Source: Burkholderiales bacterium (GTDB taxonomy: Bacteria; Pseudomonadota; Gammaproteobacteria; Burkholderiales; Burkholderiaceae_C). From it: a DNA stretch of 35,910 nucleotides. A program made the translations under genes and the position numbers. The notes beneath the pieces are model-generated. The model had not been told where the DNA came from and did no database searches. It saw nothing but the letters and a program-made list of their open reading frames with translations. The DNA is taken from positions 1 to 35,910 of the forward strand of contig JAFLDE010000038.1 in assembly GCA_017302655.1 (NCBI GenBank). The letters are read 5' to 3'. Shown in pieces: positions 17,552 to 24,752 of this stretch (within the stretch, counting starts at the first letter, position 1; each line of letters begins with the position of its first letter).

Positions 17552-18477
17552 CAGGCAGCCTTCTTGTTCTTCGCTTCGATCTGCGCCACGACTTCATCGG
17601 CCCAGGCCTTCGGGGCCATCGGGAAGCCGAGTCGCGCGCGGCTGTCCACATAGCTCTGCGCCACGGCGCGCGCCAGGTTGCGGATGCGCCCGATGTAGCC
17701 GGCGCGCTCGGTGACCGAGATGGCGCCGCGCGCATCGAGCAGGTTGAAGCTGTGGCCGCACTTGAGCAGTTGCTCGTAGGCCGGCAGCGCCAATTGCTGT
17801 TCCATCAAGGCCTTGCTCTGACGCTCGTGCGCCGCAAAGGCGGCGAGCAGGAACTCCACATCGCTGTGCTCGAAGTTGTAGGTGCTCTGCTCGACCTCGT
17901 TCTGGTGGAACACCTGGCCATAGGTCAGCCCGTCGGTGAACACCAGGTCGTAGACCGACTCCTTGCCCTGCAGGTACATGGCCAGCCGCTCCAGGCCGTA
18001 GGTGATCTCGCCGGTGATGGGCCGGCAGTCGATGCCGCCCACCTGCTGGAAGTAGGTGAACTGCGTGACTTCCATGCCGTTCAGCCAAACCTCCCAACCG
18101 AGGCCCCAGCAGCCGAGCGTGGGGTTCTCCCAGTCGTCCTCGACGAAGCGGACGTCGTTCTTCTTCAGATCGAAGCCCAGGGCTTCGAGCGAGCCCAGGT
18201 ACAGCTCCAAGATGTTGGCCGGCGCGGGCTTGAGCACCACCTGGTACTGGTAGTAGTGCTGCAGGCGGTTCGGGTTCTCGCCGTAGCGACCGTCCTTGGG
18301 ACGCCGGCTGGGCTGCACGTAGGCGGCCTTCCAAGGCTCGGGGCCCAGCGCGCGCAAAAAGGTGGCAGTGTGGCTGGTGCCGGCACCGACCTCCATGTCG
18401 TAGGGCTGCAAGAGCGCGCAGCCCTGCTTGGACCAATAGTCCTGCAAGCGCAGGATGAGTTGCTGGAAGGTCAGCAT
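17551..18477 (-). CDS. glyQ: Glycyl-tRNA synthetase alpha subunit
   Basis: This 308-residue catalytic alpha chain forms glycyl-adenylate and charges tRNA-Gly. It begins [20 protein letters not shown] and continues with [13 protein letters not shown], the highly conserved opening. [40 protein letters not shown] and THEITYGLE-type sequence (here [16 protein letters not shown]) form the class II core. The ATG at 18477 gives the canonical N-terminus; the frame extends upstream with non-conserved sequence that is ignored. It is the first gene of the minus-strand group glyQ-glyS-gmhB-like-ygjP-like. Confidence 0.97.
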   Translation of the reverse strand: MLTFQQLILRLQDYWSKQGCALLQPYDMEVGAGTSHTATFLRALGPEPWKAAYVQPSRRPKDGRYGENPNRLQHYYQYQVVLKPAPANILELYLGSLEALGFDLKKNDVRFVEDDWENPTLGCWGLGWEVWLNGMEVTQFTYFQQVGGIDCRPITGEITYGLERLAMYLQGKESVYDLVFTDGLTYGQVFHQNEVEQSTYNFEHSDVEFLLAAFAAHERQSKALMEQQLALPAYEQLLKCGHSFNLLDARGAISVTERAGYIGRIRNLARAVAQSYVDSRARLGFPMAPKAWADEVVAQIEAKNKKAA

Positions 18478-18509
18478 CGCAGAGAAACCCAGAGGGAAAA
18501 CCGGGTGCG

Positions 18510-18515
18510 ATTCTA
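18510..18515 (-). promoter_or_regulatory. Possible -10 element of the glyQ operon
   Basis: TAGAAT on the minus strand lies 33 bp before the glyQ start, which would give a leader of about 26 nt. No good -35 hexamer is seen at the usual distance, so this is tentative. Confidence 0.3.
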
Positions 18516-18553
18516 GGGAGCCAGTACGAGTCGGCCTCTTGTGCCCCAACAGT

Positions 18554-18573
18554 ACGATTCCGAACGATTCGAG
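18554..18573 (+). repeat. Direct repeat of ACGATTC in the divergent promoter region
   Basis: ACGATTC occurs at 18554-18560 and again at 18564-18570, exactly 10 bp apart (one helical turn). A third CGATTC lies at 18508-18513, next to the glyQ -10-like box. The spacing suggests a protein-binding site but nothing identifies the protein. Confidence 0.4.
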
Positions 18574-18583
18574 GAGAAAGAAG

Positions 18584-20632
18584 ATGGTTGCAAGAGGGGG
18601 GCTGGCCCAGTTGGGCTTGGCGATGGCTGTGTGCCTGTCCGGATGCGGTGGTGGTGGTGATGGCGCGAGTGGCGCATCGCCAACGCCGGTGCCGCCACCG
18701 CCCCCTGCGCCCAGCACGGTGCCCCTGACCCTCACGGCTGCCAATGCCGAGGACGCCGCCTCACTCAGCCAGGGCTTGGCGCACACGGCCATCGCCTTGG
18801 CGCATCAGGCGATTGCGCTGCTTGACAACATGAAGCTGCCGGTCGAGCCAGGTGCTCAGACTTGCCGTGGTGGAGGCAGCATGGAGTCGACCTGGCTGGA
18901 TCGAAACAGCAATGGCATGGTTGACGCCGGCGATCGCGTGGGATGGCGCCTCGCAAGCTGCTGGCTCGACAGCGTGGAGGAGCGCTTTCTCGGCCGCTGG
19001 GCCGTTGAAATCACCTCACGCGACACGGGCGGCTCGCGCTGGGCGGGTCGGCTGGAGTTTGGCAACGACTTCTTCACCGGCGATACGCAGGGCAACTCCT
19101 ACCTGGAAGGCCAACTGCAGTTCAGCCAGACCGGCACGCATGTGTTGCGCGAGCTGCACGTCGGCTTGGCAAGTGGCAGTGATTGGCGCCTGCGTGTCAC
19201 ACCCGCAGCGAGCACCCAAACCCTGACGCTTGACCGCGTGACGCAGTTGGAGGCGAGCTGGGCTTCACGACGCGACAGCGGACGCAACACGATTCAGGTG
19301 CAACAGTTCACCCTGCAAAGCGAGGTGCTGAAGGGCCAGGTGCAACTGCGCACCGTGCAAGCCTGGGCCTCCTGGCTGGATGCCGAGCCCGATGCCGGCG
19401 AGTCTGAACTGGCCGGTGCAGGCACGCAGCGCCTTCGAATCGCCTTGGGCGCCAAGTTGCCGAGCCTGAGCTTGCGTTTGAGCCTGGATGGCTCGGTGTT
19501 GACCGCCACACCGAGCTTCCAGGACGCCACCCAGCGGGTCCTGTATTCGTCCGGGGCCTGGCTGCCGCCGCCCGCGCAGGCCCTGGGCTATCCGCTCGAG
19601 GACGGTGCGCGACAGGCGCAACGCTTGCTGGCACAACCGGCCAGCACGGGCCGCTGGTCGCCCAAGCAGCGCCTGGAATGGTGGTTCGCACGACCGCTTG
19701 AGGGCGCGGACGGGCTGGCGGCCTCGTTCGGTTCCTATGACACGGCCTGGGGTGTCTCAGGCATCCCTGCCAAAGTGAGCGTGGAGGGTGGTTTGATCAG
19801 CGTCGAGCCAGAAACGCAACTGGCCCCGGGTGCCACCTACCAGCTTTCGATGCCAGCGCCGCTGAACGCTTTCGTCAGCGGTCATGTCGACGCCGTGATC
19901 AGCGCCTCGCTGGTCGCGCCCGCCCGCCGGGTCCTCGCTGGCGCGGGCGACAGCTTGCAGCTTGACGGCAGCGGCTCACGCACCGCTGCGGGCGGAGCGG
20001 TGGCCAGTTACCGCTGGCGGCAGTTGTCGGGGCCATTGCTGGCGTTGAGCGCCACCGATACCGCGCAGATTCGGGTGCAGGCCGCCATTGGCAGTGGCAA
20101 CGGCGCCGCGGAGCTGGAGCTGCAGGTGACTGACGCTGCTGGATTCTTCGATCGCCGCCGGGTCACGCTGGTCGTGGTGGGCGATCCGGCGTCGGCGCGC
20201 TGGGGCCTGCGCGAGTCCGCTGGTGCCCCGATCGAGTGGTGGGTCGAGGGCTTGCAGCCCGACAGCAACTTCAGCAGCCAGTTGACTTTCCTGCCGGCCA
20301 TCAATGCGGCGCAGTGGTCCTTCGGTCATCTTGTCTTTGGCCAACGCCTGCCGCTCGGCGTCCCCTGGCTGACAGGGCAGCGCCACCTCTTCGACACGGC
20401 CAACAGCGTCGAGACGCACGCCTATGCCCATGCGGACGTCGACAGTCAGTGCAGCACGCGGGCCGGTCACTTCGACATCCTGCAGGTAGAGCAAAACGAC
20501 GACGGCAGCTTCCGCCGGCTGGCGGTCGACATCGACTATGTTTGTCAGCCCAGCGGCCGCCGCCACCGGGCGCAATTGCGCTGGGACTCAAGCGTGCTGC
20601 CGAGCGGCTTTGCGACTCCAAGCCCACCCTAG
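18584..20632 (+). CDS. Large lipoprotein with a PKD/Ig-like domain, unknown function
   Basis: The product is 682 residues. The start is fixed by GAGGAG at 18571-18576, 7 bp upstream of the ATG. The N-terminus is a lipoprotein signal with lipobox LSGC (acylated Cys21), then a Gly/Ser and proline-rich linker (VPPPPPAPS). No known domain is evident over residues 60-440, which look beta-rich and carry few cysteines. Residues about 443-533 resemble a PKD/REJ-type Ig-like domain: [27 protein letters not shown], and a closing [20 protein letters not shown] strand pair. The domain type suggests surface or periplasmic adhesion or binding. Its 3' end overlaps the convergent lnt gene by 45 bp. Confidence 0.75.
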   Translation: MVARGGLAQLGLAMAVCLSGCGGGGDGASGASPTPVPPPPPAPSTVPLTLTAANAEDAASLSQGLAHTAIALAHQAIALLDNMKLPVEPGAQTCRGGGSMESTWLDRNSNGMVDAGDRVGWRLASCWLDSVEERFLGRWAVEITSRDTGGSRWAGRLEFGNDFFTGDTQGNSYLEGQLQFSQTGTHVLRELHVGLASGSDWRLRVTPAASTQTLTLDRVTQLEASWASRRDSGRNTIQVQQFTLQSEVLKGQVQLRTVQAWASWLDAEPDAGESELAGAGTQRLRIALGAKLPSLSLRLSLDGSVLTATPSFQDATQRVLYSSGAWLPPPAQALGYPLEDGARQAQRLLAQPASTGRWSPKQRLEWWFARPLEGADGLAASFGSYDTAWGVSGIPAKVSVEGGLISVEPETQLAPGATYQLSMPAPLNAFVSGHVDAVISASLVAPARRVLAGAGDSLQLDGSGSRTAAGGAVASYRWRQLSGPLLALSATDTAQIRVQAAIGSGNGAAELELQVTDAAGFFDRRRVTLVVVGDPASARWGLRESAGAPIEWWVEGLQPDSNFSSQLTFLPAINAAQWSFGHLVFGQRLPLGVPWLTGQRHLFDTANSVETHAYAHADVDSQCSTRAGHFDILQVEQNDDGSFRRLAVDIDYVCQPSGRRHRAQLRWDSSVLPSGFATPSPP

Positions 20633-22066
20633 CAGCAGCGGCAGCAGGGCCAAAGCCCACAGCGGCCGCAGGCCTGCGGCGTGCAGCCAACGCGCGTAGG
20701 GCGTGGTGCCTTTCCGCCCTTCCACCTCAACAACCAGTTGGTCACGTTCGCCCGCAGGCAGCCGTGCAAGCACCTGGCCGCGGTGGTCCACATGCGCCGT
20801 GGCCCCGGTGTTGGTGGCGCGCACGAAGGGGCGCTGGAACTCGAGCGCACGCACTTGACTGAATTGCAGGTGCTGGTCCAGCACCATGCGCGTGCCGAAC
20901 CAACCCAGGTTGCTGGTGTTCACGAACACGTCTGCCGCGTCTTCGCCGGCGACGGCGGAAGCAACGAAATCCTCGCCGAACAGATCTTCGTAGCAGATCA
21001 GGGCGCGCAAGCGCAGGCCATCCAGCAACAGCGGGCGCTGATGCTGACCCGGCGACTGGGAGCCGATCGGGATGTTCAGCAGGCGCATGAAGGCGTCGAA
21101 GCCCGGCGGGATGAACTCGCCGAAAGGCAGCAGGTGGCGCTTGCCGTACTCATGCACGGAGCGACCCTGGTGCAACGCCAACATGGAGTTCACCCAGCCA
21201 CCTTCATCGCTACCCAGGAAGGTGCCGAACCACACCGTGCGATCGCTGCTCGCGCGCAGCAGGCGTTCCTGCTGCTCGGGGCGCAGATGCGCCATGGGCA
21301 GTGTGATGACGGACTCCGGCGCGATCACCAGCGGCGTGCGCGCGGCTTCGATCTGGCCGAGCAGCGCGTCCAGATGGCGATCGATGTGCGCCGGGTCGAA
21401 CTTCTGCGACTGCGGCACTGCCGGCTGCACCAGGGTCACGGGCAGACTGCCCGCGCTCTGCGTGAATTGCTGCGGCAACAAGTAGCCCGCCAGGACCAGT
21501 GCCCCCAGGCCGGCCAAGGGCGGTAGGCAGCCTGCGCGCCAGGCCGCCGCCAACGCTGCCGCCAAGAGCGCCGCCAGCCAGCCCATGCCGTAGACGCCCA
21601 GCCAGGGCGCCCAGGCCGCCAGTGGGCCCACGCTGTGCGCGTAGCCACCGGCAATCCAGGGAAAACCGGTGAAGAGTTGCGCCCGCGCCAGTTCGGCCGC
21701 CAGCCAGGTGCAGCCGAGCAAAGCCACGCGCGCCGGCGCCGGGGCACTGCGCAGCGCCGCCCAGCCGGCCAGCGCCGCCGCGGGATACAGCGCCAGGAAG
21801 GTGGCCAGCAGCAGCACCGCCAGCACCGCCAGCGGCGCGGCCAGGCCACCAAATTCATGCAGGCTGATGAAGAGCCACCACAGGCCGCCGGCGAACCACC
21901 CTAGCCCGAAGCAACCGCCCAGCCAGCCCGCCCTCACAGGCGCCGCCGGCCAGGCCAGTGCCAGCAGTCCTGCGAGCGACAAGATCTGAAGCCACCAGGC
22001 CTCGGTGGGGGCGAAGCTCGATGCCTGCAGCAGGCCGCAGATCAGCGCCAGGCAGCCAGCGATCAC
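20588..22066 (-). CDS. lnt: Apolipoprotein N-acyltransferase
   Basis: Lnt adds the third acyl chain to the N-terminal cysteine of lipoproteins at the inner membrane. The 492-residue protein has an N-terminal multi-span region (about residues 1-190), a nitrilase-like periplasmic domain and a C-terminal span. The catalytic triad is visible: E251 (APESVITLP), K309 (YGKRHLLPFGEF) and C358 (ICYEDLFGE). NTSNLGWFG and FQRPFVRATNTG are also typical. It starts with GTG inside the corC stop (GTGA overlap), so it is coupled to corC. Gene order corC-lnt is widespread in proteobacteria. Confidence 0.96.
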   Translation of the reverse strand: MIAGCLALICGLLQASSFAPTEAWWLQILSLAGLLALAWPAAPVRAGWLGGCFGLGWFAGGLWWLFISLHEFGGLAAPLAVLAVLLLATFLALYPAAALAGWAALRSAPAPARVALLGCTWLAAELARAQLFTGFPWIAGGYAHSVGPLAAWAPWLGVYGMGWLAALLAAALAAAWRAGCLPPLAGLGALVLAGYLLPQQFTQSAGSLPVTLVQPAVPQSQKFDPAHIDRHLDALLGQIEAARTPLVIAPESVITLPMAHLRPEQQERLLRASSDRTVWFGTFLGSDEGGWVNSMLALHQGRSVHEYGKRHLLPFGEFIPPGFDAFMRLLNIPIGSQSPGQHQRPLLLDGLRLRALICYEDLFGEDFVASAVAGEDAADVFVNTSNLGWFGTRMVLDQHLQFSQVRALEFQRPFVRATNTGATAHVDHRGQVLARLPAGERDQLVVEVEGRKGTTPYARWLHAAGLRPLWALALLPLLLGWAWSRKAARQHA

Positions 22067-22932
22067 GTGCCGTCGTCGTCCAGCCCGGCGGCGCGGCTGA
22101 CCTTGAACCAGCGCACCGCGCCGCCCCGGGTCAGCATGACGAGGAAGTTCAGCCCATGCAGGGTGACCACCTCGCCCCGCCGGGGCACACGGCCGAACTC
22201 ATGGGCGACGTAGCCGCCGATGGTGTCGAAGTCCTCTTCAGAGATGTGCAGACCGAAGGCCTGGTTGACGACCGAGATATCGGCGTCGCCAGCCACGCGC
22301 TGGCTGCCATCGGCCAGCGTGTAGAGGCCGCTGCCCGCCGCATCGCGCTCGTCGAACTCGTCCTCGATTTCGCCGACGATCTCTTCCAGCACATCCTCGA
22401 TGGTGATGAGGCCGGCCGTGGTGCCGAACTCGTCCACCACCAGGGCCAGGTGGTTGCGGTTGGTGCGGAAGTCACGCAGGAGTTCGTTCAGGCCCTTGCT
22501 CTCGGGCACGAAGACGGCAGGCCGCAACAACGTACGCAGGTTCAGCTCGGGCGCGCGCTGCAGCTTGAGGAGATCCTTGGCATGCAGGATGCCGATGATG
22601 TTGTCGCGCTCACCCTCGAACACCGGAAAGCGCGAGTGCGCGGTGTCGATGACGGTGGCGAGCAATTCCTCATAGGGAGCGTCGATATCCAGCGAATCCA
22701 CCCGCGGCGCCGCCACCATGACATCGCCCGCGCTCATCTCGGCCATGCGCAACACGCCTTCGAGCATCTGTCGCGACTCGGGCTCGATGAGGTCGCGTTC
22801 CTCGGCATCCGCCAGGGTTTCGATCAGCTCGGTCTTGGAATCGGGGCCGGGGTGCAAAAACTCCAGCAGGCGCTCCAGCAGGCCGCGGTGGGGCCTGGAA
22901 GCGCCGGGTCGACTAGGCGCCGGGTCAGACAT
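22063..22932 (-). CDS. corC: HlyC/CorC-family CBS-domain protein
   Basis: The product is 289 residues without membrane spans, matching the soluble CorC (YbeX) type. An N-terminal acidic helical region precedes a CBS pair: AGDVMVAAPRVDSLDI, SRFPVFEGERDNIIGILHAK, then NHLALVVDEFGTTAGLITIE and DVLEEIVGEIEDEFD. A C-terminal CorC_HlyC domain follows (DADISVVNQAFG, FDTIGGYVAHEFGRVP). CorC has been linked to magnesium/cobalt efflux and YbeX to ribosome homeostasis; neither can be tested from sequence. It is the first gene of the corC-lnt pair. The spacer to the divergent GTPase gene is 105 bp. Confidence 0.93.
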   Translation of the reverse strand: MSDPAPSRPGASRPHRGLLERLLEFLHPGPDSKTELIETLADAEERDLIEPESRQMLEGVLRMAEMSAGDVMVAAPRVDSLDIDAPYEELLATVIDTAHSRFPVFEGERDNIIGILHAKDLLKLQRAPELNLRTLLRPAVFVPESKGLNELLRDFRTNRNHLALVVDEFGTTAGLITIEDVLEEIVGEIEDEFDERDAAGSGLYTLADGSQRVAGDADISVVNQAFGLHISEEDFDTIGGYVAHEFGRVPRRGEVVTLHGLNFLVMLTRGGAVRWFKVSRAAGLDDDGT

Positions 22933-22981
22933 GCGGACGCAATGCCTCGCTCAAACGTGGGGCCGGCAGGATAGCCCAGCC

Positions 22982-23008
22982 TTGTGAAAGCCGGCGACAG
23001 CCCAAAAT
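22982..23008 (+). promoter_or_regulatory. Possible sigma-70-type promoter of the COG0523 GTPase gene
   Basis: TTGTGA (22982-22987) and CAAAAT (23003-23008) are separated by 15 bp in the divergent spacer. The hexamers are imperfect and the spacing short. No AT-rich Zur-type palindrome is visible in the spacer. Confidence 0.25.
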
Positions 23009-23037
23009 GCCGTCCTTTGCCGTTTCTGGAAACTCCC

Positions 23038-24114
23038 ATGTCTGCTGCCGACTCCGGCCTGATCCCCGCCACCATCCTCACCGGCTTCCTGGGTGCCGGC
23101 AAGACCACCCTGCTCAAGCGCGTGCTCTCCGAGACGCACGGCCAGCGCATCGCGGTGATCGAGAACGAGTTCGGCGAGGAGAACATCGACAACGAGATCC
23201 TCGTGGCCGACACCCAGGAGCAGATCATCCAGATGAGCAACGGCTGCATCTGCTGCACCATCCGCGAAGACCTGCGCGTCACGCTGGCCGAGTTGGCGGC
23301 GAAGCGGCGAAAGGGCGAGTTGCAGTTCGACCGGGTGATCATCGAGACCACTGGTGTCGCAGACCCCGGACCTGTGGCACAGACCTTTTTCATCGACGAC
23401 GAGATTGCCGAGAGCTATGTGCTGGACGCCATCCTGACCCTGGTCGACGCCAAGCACGCCGAGCAGCAACTCGACAGTCGCCAGGAGGCGCGCCGGCAGG
23501 TTGGCTTCGCCGACGAGATCTTCATCAGCAAGAGTGAGTTGGTGGAGCCGGCAGCGCTGGCCGCCTTGCAACACCGTTTGAAGCACATGAATCCGCGTGC
23601 GCCGCACACCTCCGTGCACTTCGGCGAGGTGCCACTGGCCAAGGTGCTCGACCTGCGGGGCTTCAACCTCAACGCCAAGCTGGAGATCGACCCCGACTTC
23701 CTGAAGGCCGACGAGCATGGGCATCACGATCACGCGCACGGTGAGCATTGCGAGCACCACCACCATGACCATGCCCATGGTGAGCCCTGCGACCACCCGC
23801 ACCACCACCACCACGATGACGATGTGAAATCCTTCGTCTTTCGCGCCGAACGCGCCTTCAACCCGGCCAAGCTGGAGGACTTCCTCGGCGCTATCGTGCA
23901 GGTTTACGGCCCCAAGATGCTGCGCTACAAGGGGGTGTTGAACATGAAGGGCACCGAGCGCAAGGTGATCTTCCAGGGAGTGCACCAGTTGATGGGCTCG
24001 GATCTGGGCCCGGCCTGGGGCAAAGGCGAGAAGCGGGAGAGCAAGATGGTCTTCATCGGCATTGACCTGCCCCGGGAGGTTCTGATGCAGGGGCTGGAAG
24101 GCTGCCTCGTCTGA
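23038..24114 (+). CDS. COG0523 (CobW/ZNG1-type) zinc metallochaperone GTPase with His-rich linker
   Basis: This is a 358-residue G3E GTPase. Walker A is GFLGAGKTT (residues 16-24). The family metal motif GCICC is at 69-73 (C70, C72, C73), ETTGVADPGPV is switch-like, and ISKSEL replaces the usual NKxD region (ISKsEL). The CobW C-terminal domain includes VFRAERAFNPAKLEDFL and NMKGTERKVIFQGVH. Between the domains, residues about 227-262 hold 18 histidines and 2 cysteines, a likely zinc-buffering linker. Such GTPases deliver zinc (or cobalt/iron) to client proteins. It precedes dksA by 114 bp, a context that fits zinc rather than cobalamin work. Confidence 0.9.
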   Translation: MSAADSGLIPATILTGFLGAGKTTLLKRVLSETHGQRIAVIENEFGEENIDNEILVADTQEQIIQMSNGCICCTIREDLRVTLAELAAKRRKGELQFDRVIIETTGVADPGPVAQTFFIDDEIAESYVLDAILTLVDAKHAEQQLDSRQEARRQVGFADEIFISKSELVEPAALAALQHRLKHMNPRAPHTSVHFGEVPLAKVLDLRGFNLNAKLEIDPDFLKADEHGHHDHAHGEHCEHHHHDHAHGEPCDHPHHHHHDDDVKSFVFRAERAFNPAKLEDFLGAIVQVYGPKMLRYKGVLNMKGTERKVIFQGVHQLMGSDLGPAWGKGEKRESKMVFIGIDLPREVLMQGLEGCLV

Positions 24115-24140
24115 GGGTAAGTTAGGGATGGGGTGCTGAC

Positions 24141-24228
24141 TACAATCCGCGCCCCGTTGGGGTCGCCCCCACCACAAACAAGCGTGCGTCGACCACCGGT
24201 TCCGTCCGGTGGCCGCAAGGAGAACCAA
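24141..24228 (+). promoter_or_regulatory. dksA promoter -10 and structured 5' leader
   Basis: TACAAT (24141-24146) is a good -10 candidate; no strong -35 is visible. Downstream, two hairpins can form. CCCC-GTT-GGGG lies at 24152-24162. CCACCGG and CCGGTGG (24193-24199 with 24206-24212) pair around a 6-nt loop. The second hairpin ends 4 nt before AAGGAG (24217-24222), the ribosome-binding site of the GTG start. This could modulate translation. Confidence 0.45.
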
Positions 24229-24729
24229 GTGAGCAAGACCGCCGCCGCCACCGAGACCAAGCGCCCCGCCGCGAAGTCCAAGGCGGGCACCAACGACGCC
24301 TGGAAGCACAAGCCCGGCCCGCTTCTCACCGATGAGGAAGTGCTGGGCATGCCCGATAGCGAGTACATGGGGGATCAGCAGATCGCCTTCTTCCGTGCCA
24401 AGCTGCATGAACTGCGCGACAGCATCCTGTCCAACGCCGACGAGACCACCGAACACCTGCGCGAGGACACCACCATCGTCCCCGACCCGGCGGACCGCGC
24501 CACGATTGAAGAGGAGCACGCGCTGGAACTTCGCACCCGCGACCGCGAGCGCAAGCTGCTGAAGAAGATCATGCAAAGCATCGCCCGCCTCGACAGCGGC
24601 GAGTACGGCTACTGCGACGAGACCGGCGAGCCCATCGGCCTGGGCCGTCTGATCGCACGCCCGACGGCCACCCTGTCGCTCGAGGCGCAGCAGCGCCGCG
24701 AGATGAAACAAAAAATGTTCGGCGATTGA
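24229..24729 (+). CDS. dksA: RNA polymerase-binding transcription factor DksA, one-cysteine type
   Basis: DksA enters the RNA polymerase secondary channel and, with ppGpp, adjusts rRNA and stress promoters. The 166-residue product has a basic N-terminal tail. The coiled-coil region runs from FFRAKLHELRDSILSNADE to LELRTRDRERKLLKKIMQSI. Then comes the globular end LDSGEYGYCDETGEPIGLGR (then LIARPTATLSLEAQQRRE). The four zinc-finger cysteine positions read C129, T132, S150 and A153, so zinc cannot be held in the usual way. The coiled-coil tip retains an acidic NADET segment. The start is GTG 24229 with AAGGAG 6 bp upstream; an upstream in-frame extension lies in the leader and is rejected. Confidence 0.93.
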   Translation: MSKTAAATETKRPAAKSKAGTNDAWKHKPGPLLTDEEVLGMPDSEYMGDQQIAFFRAKLHELRDSILSNADETTEHLREDTTIVPDPADRATIEEEHALELRTRDRERKLLKKIMQSIARLDSGEYGYCDETGEPIGLGRLIARPTATLSLEAQQRREMKQKMFGD

Positions 24730-24752
24730 GCCACTGAAAGCCCGAAGCGCGC

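Noticed and set aside
15302-17653. Plus-strand open frame of 783 codons opposite glyS
   Set aside because: Mirror of glyS in high-GC DNA; the protein is low-complexity and matches nothing, while the minus strand gives a complete glycyl-tRNA synthetase beta chain.
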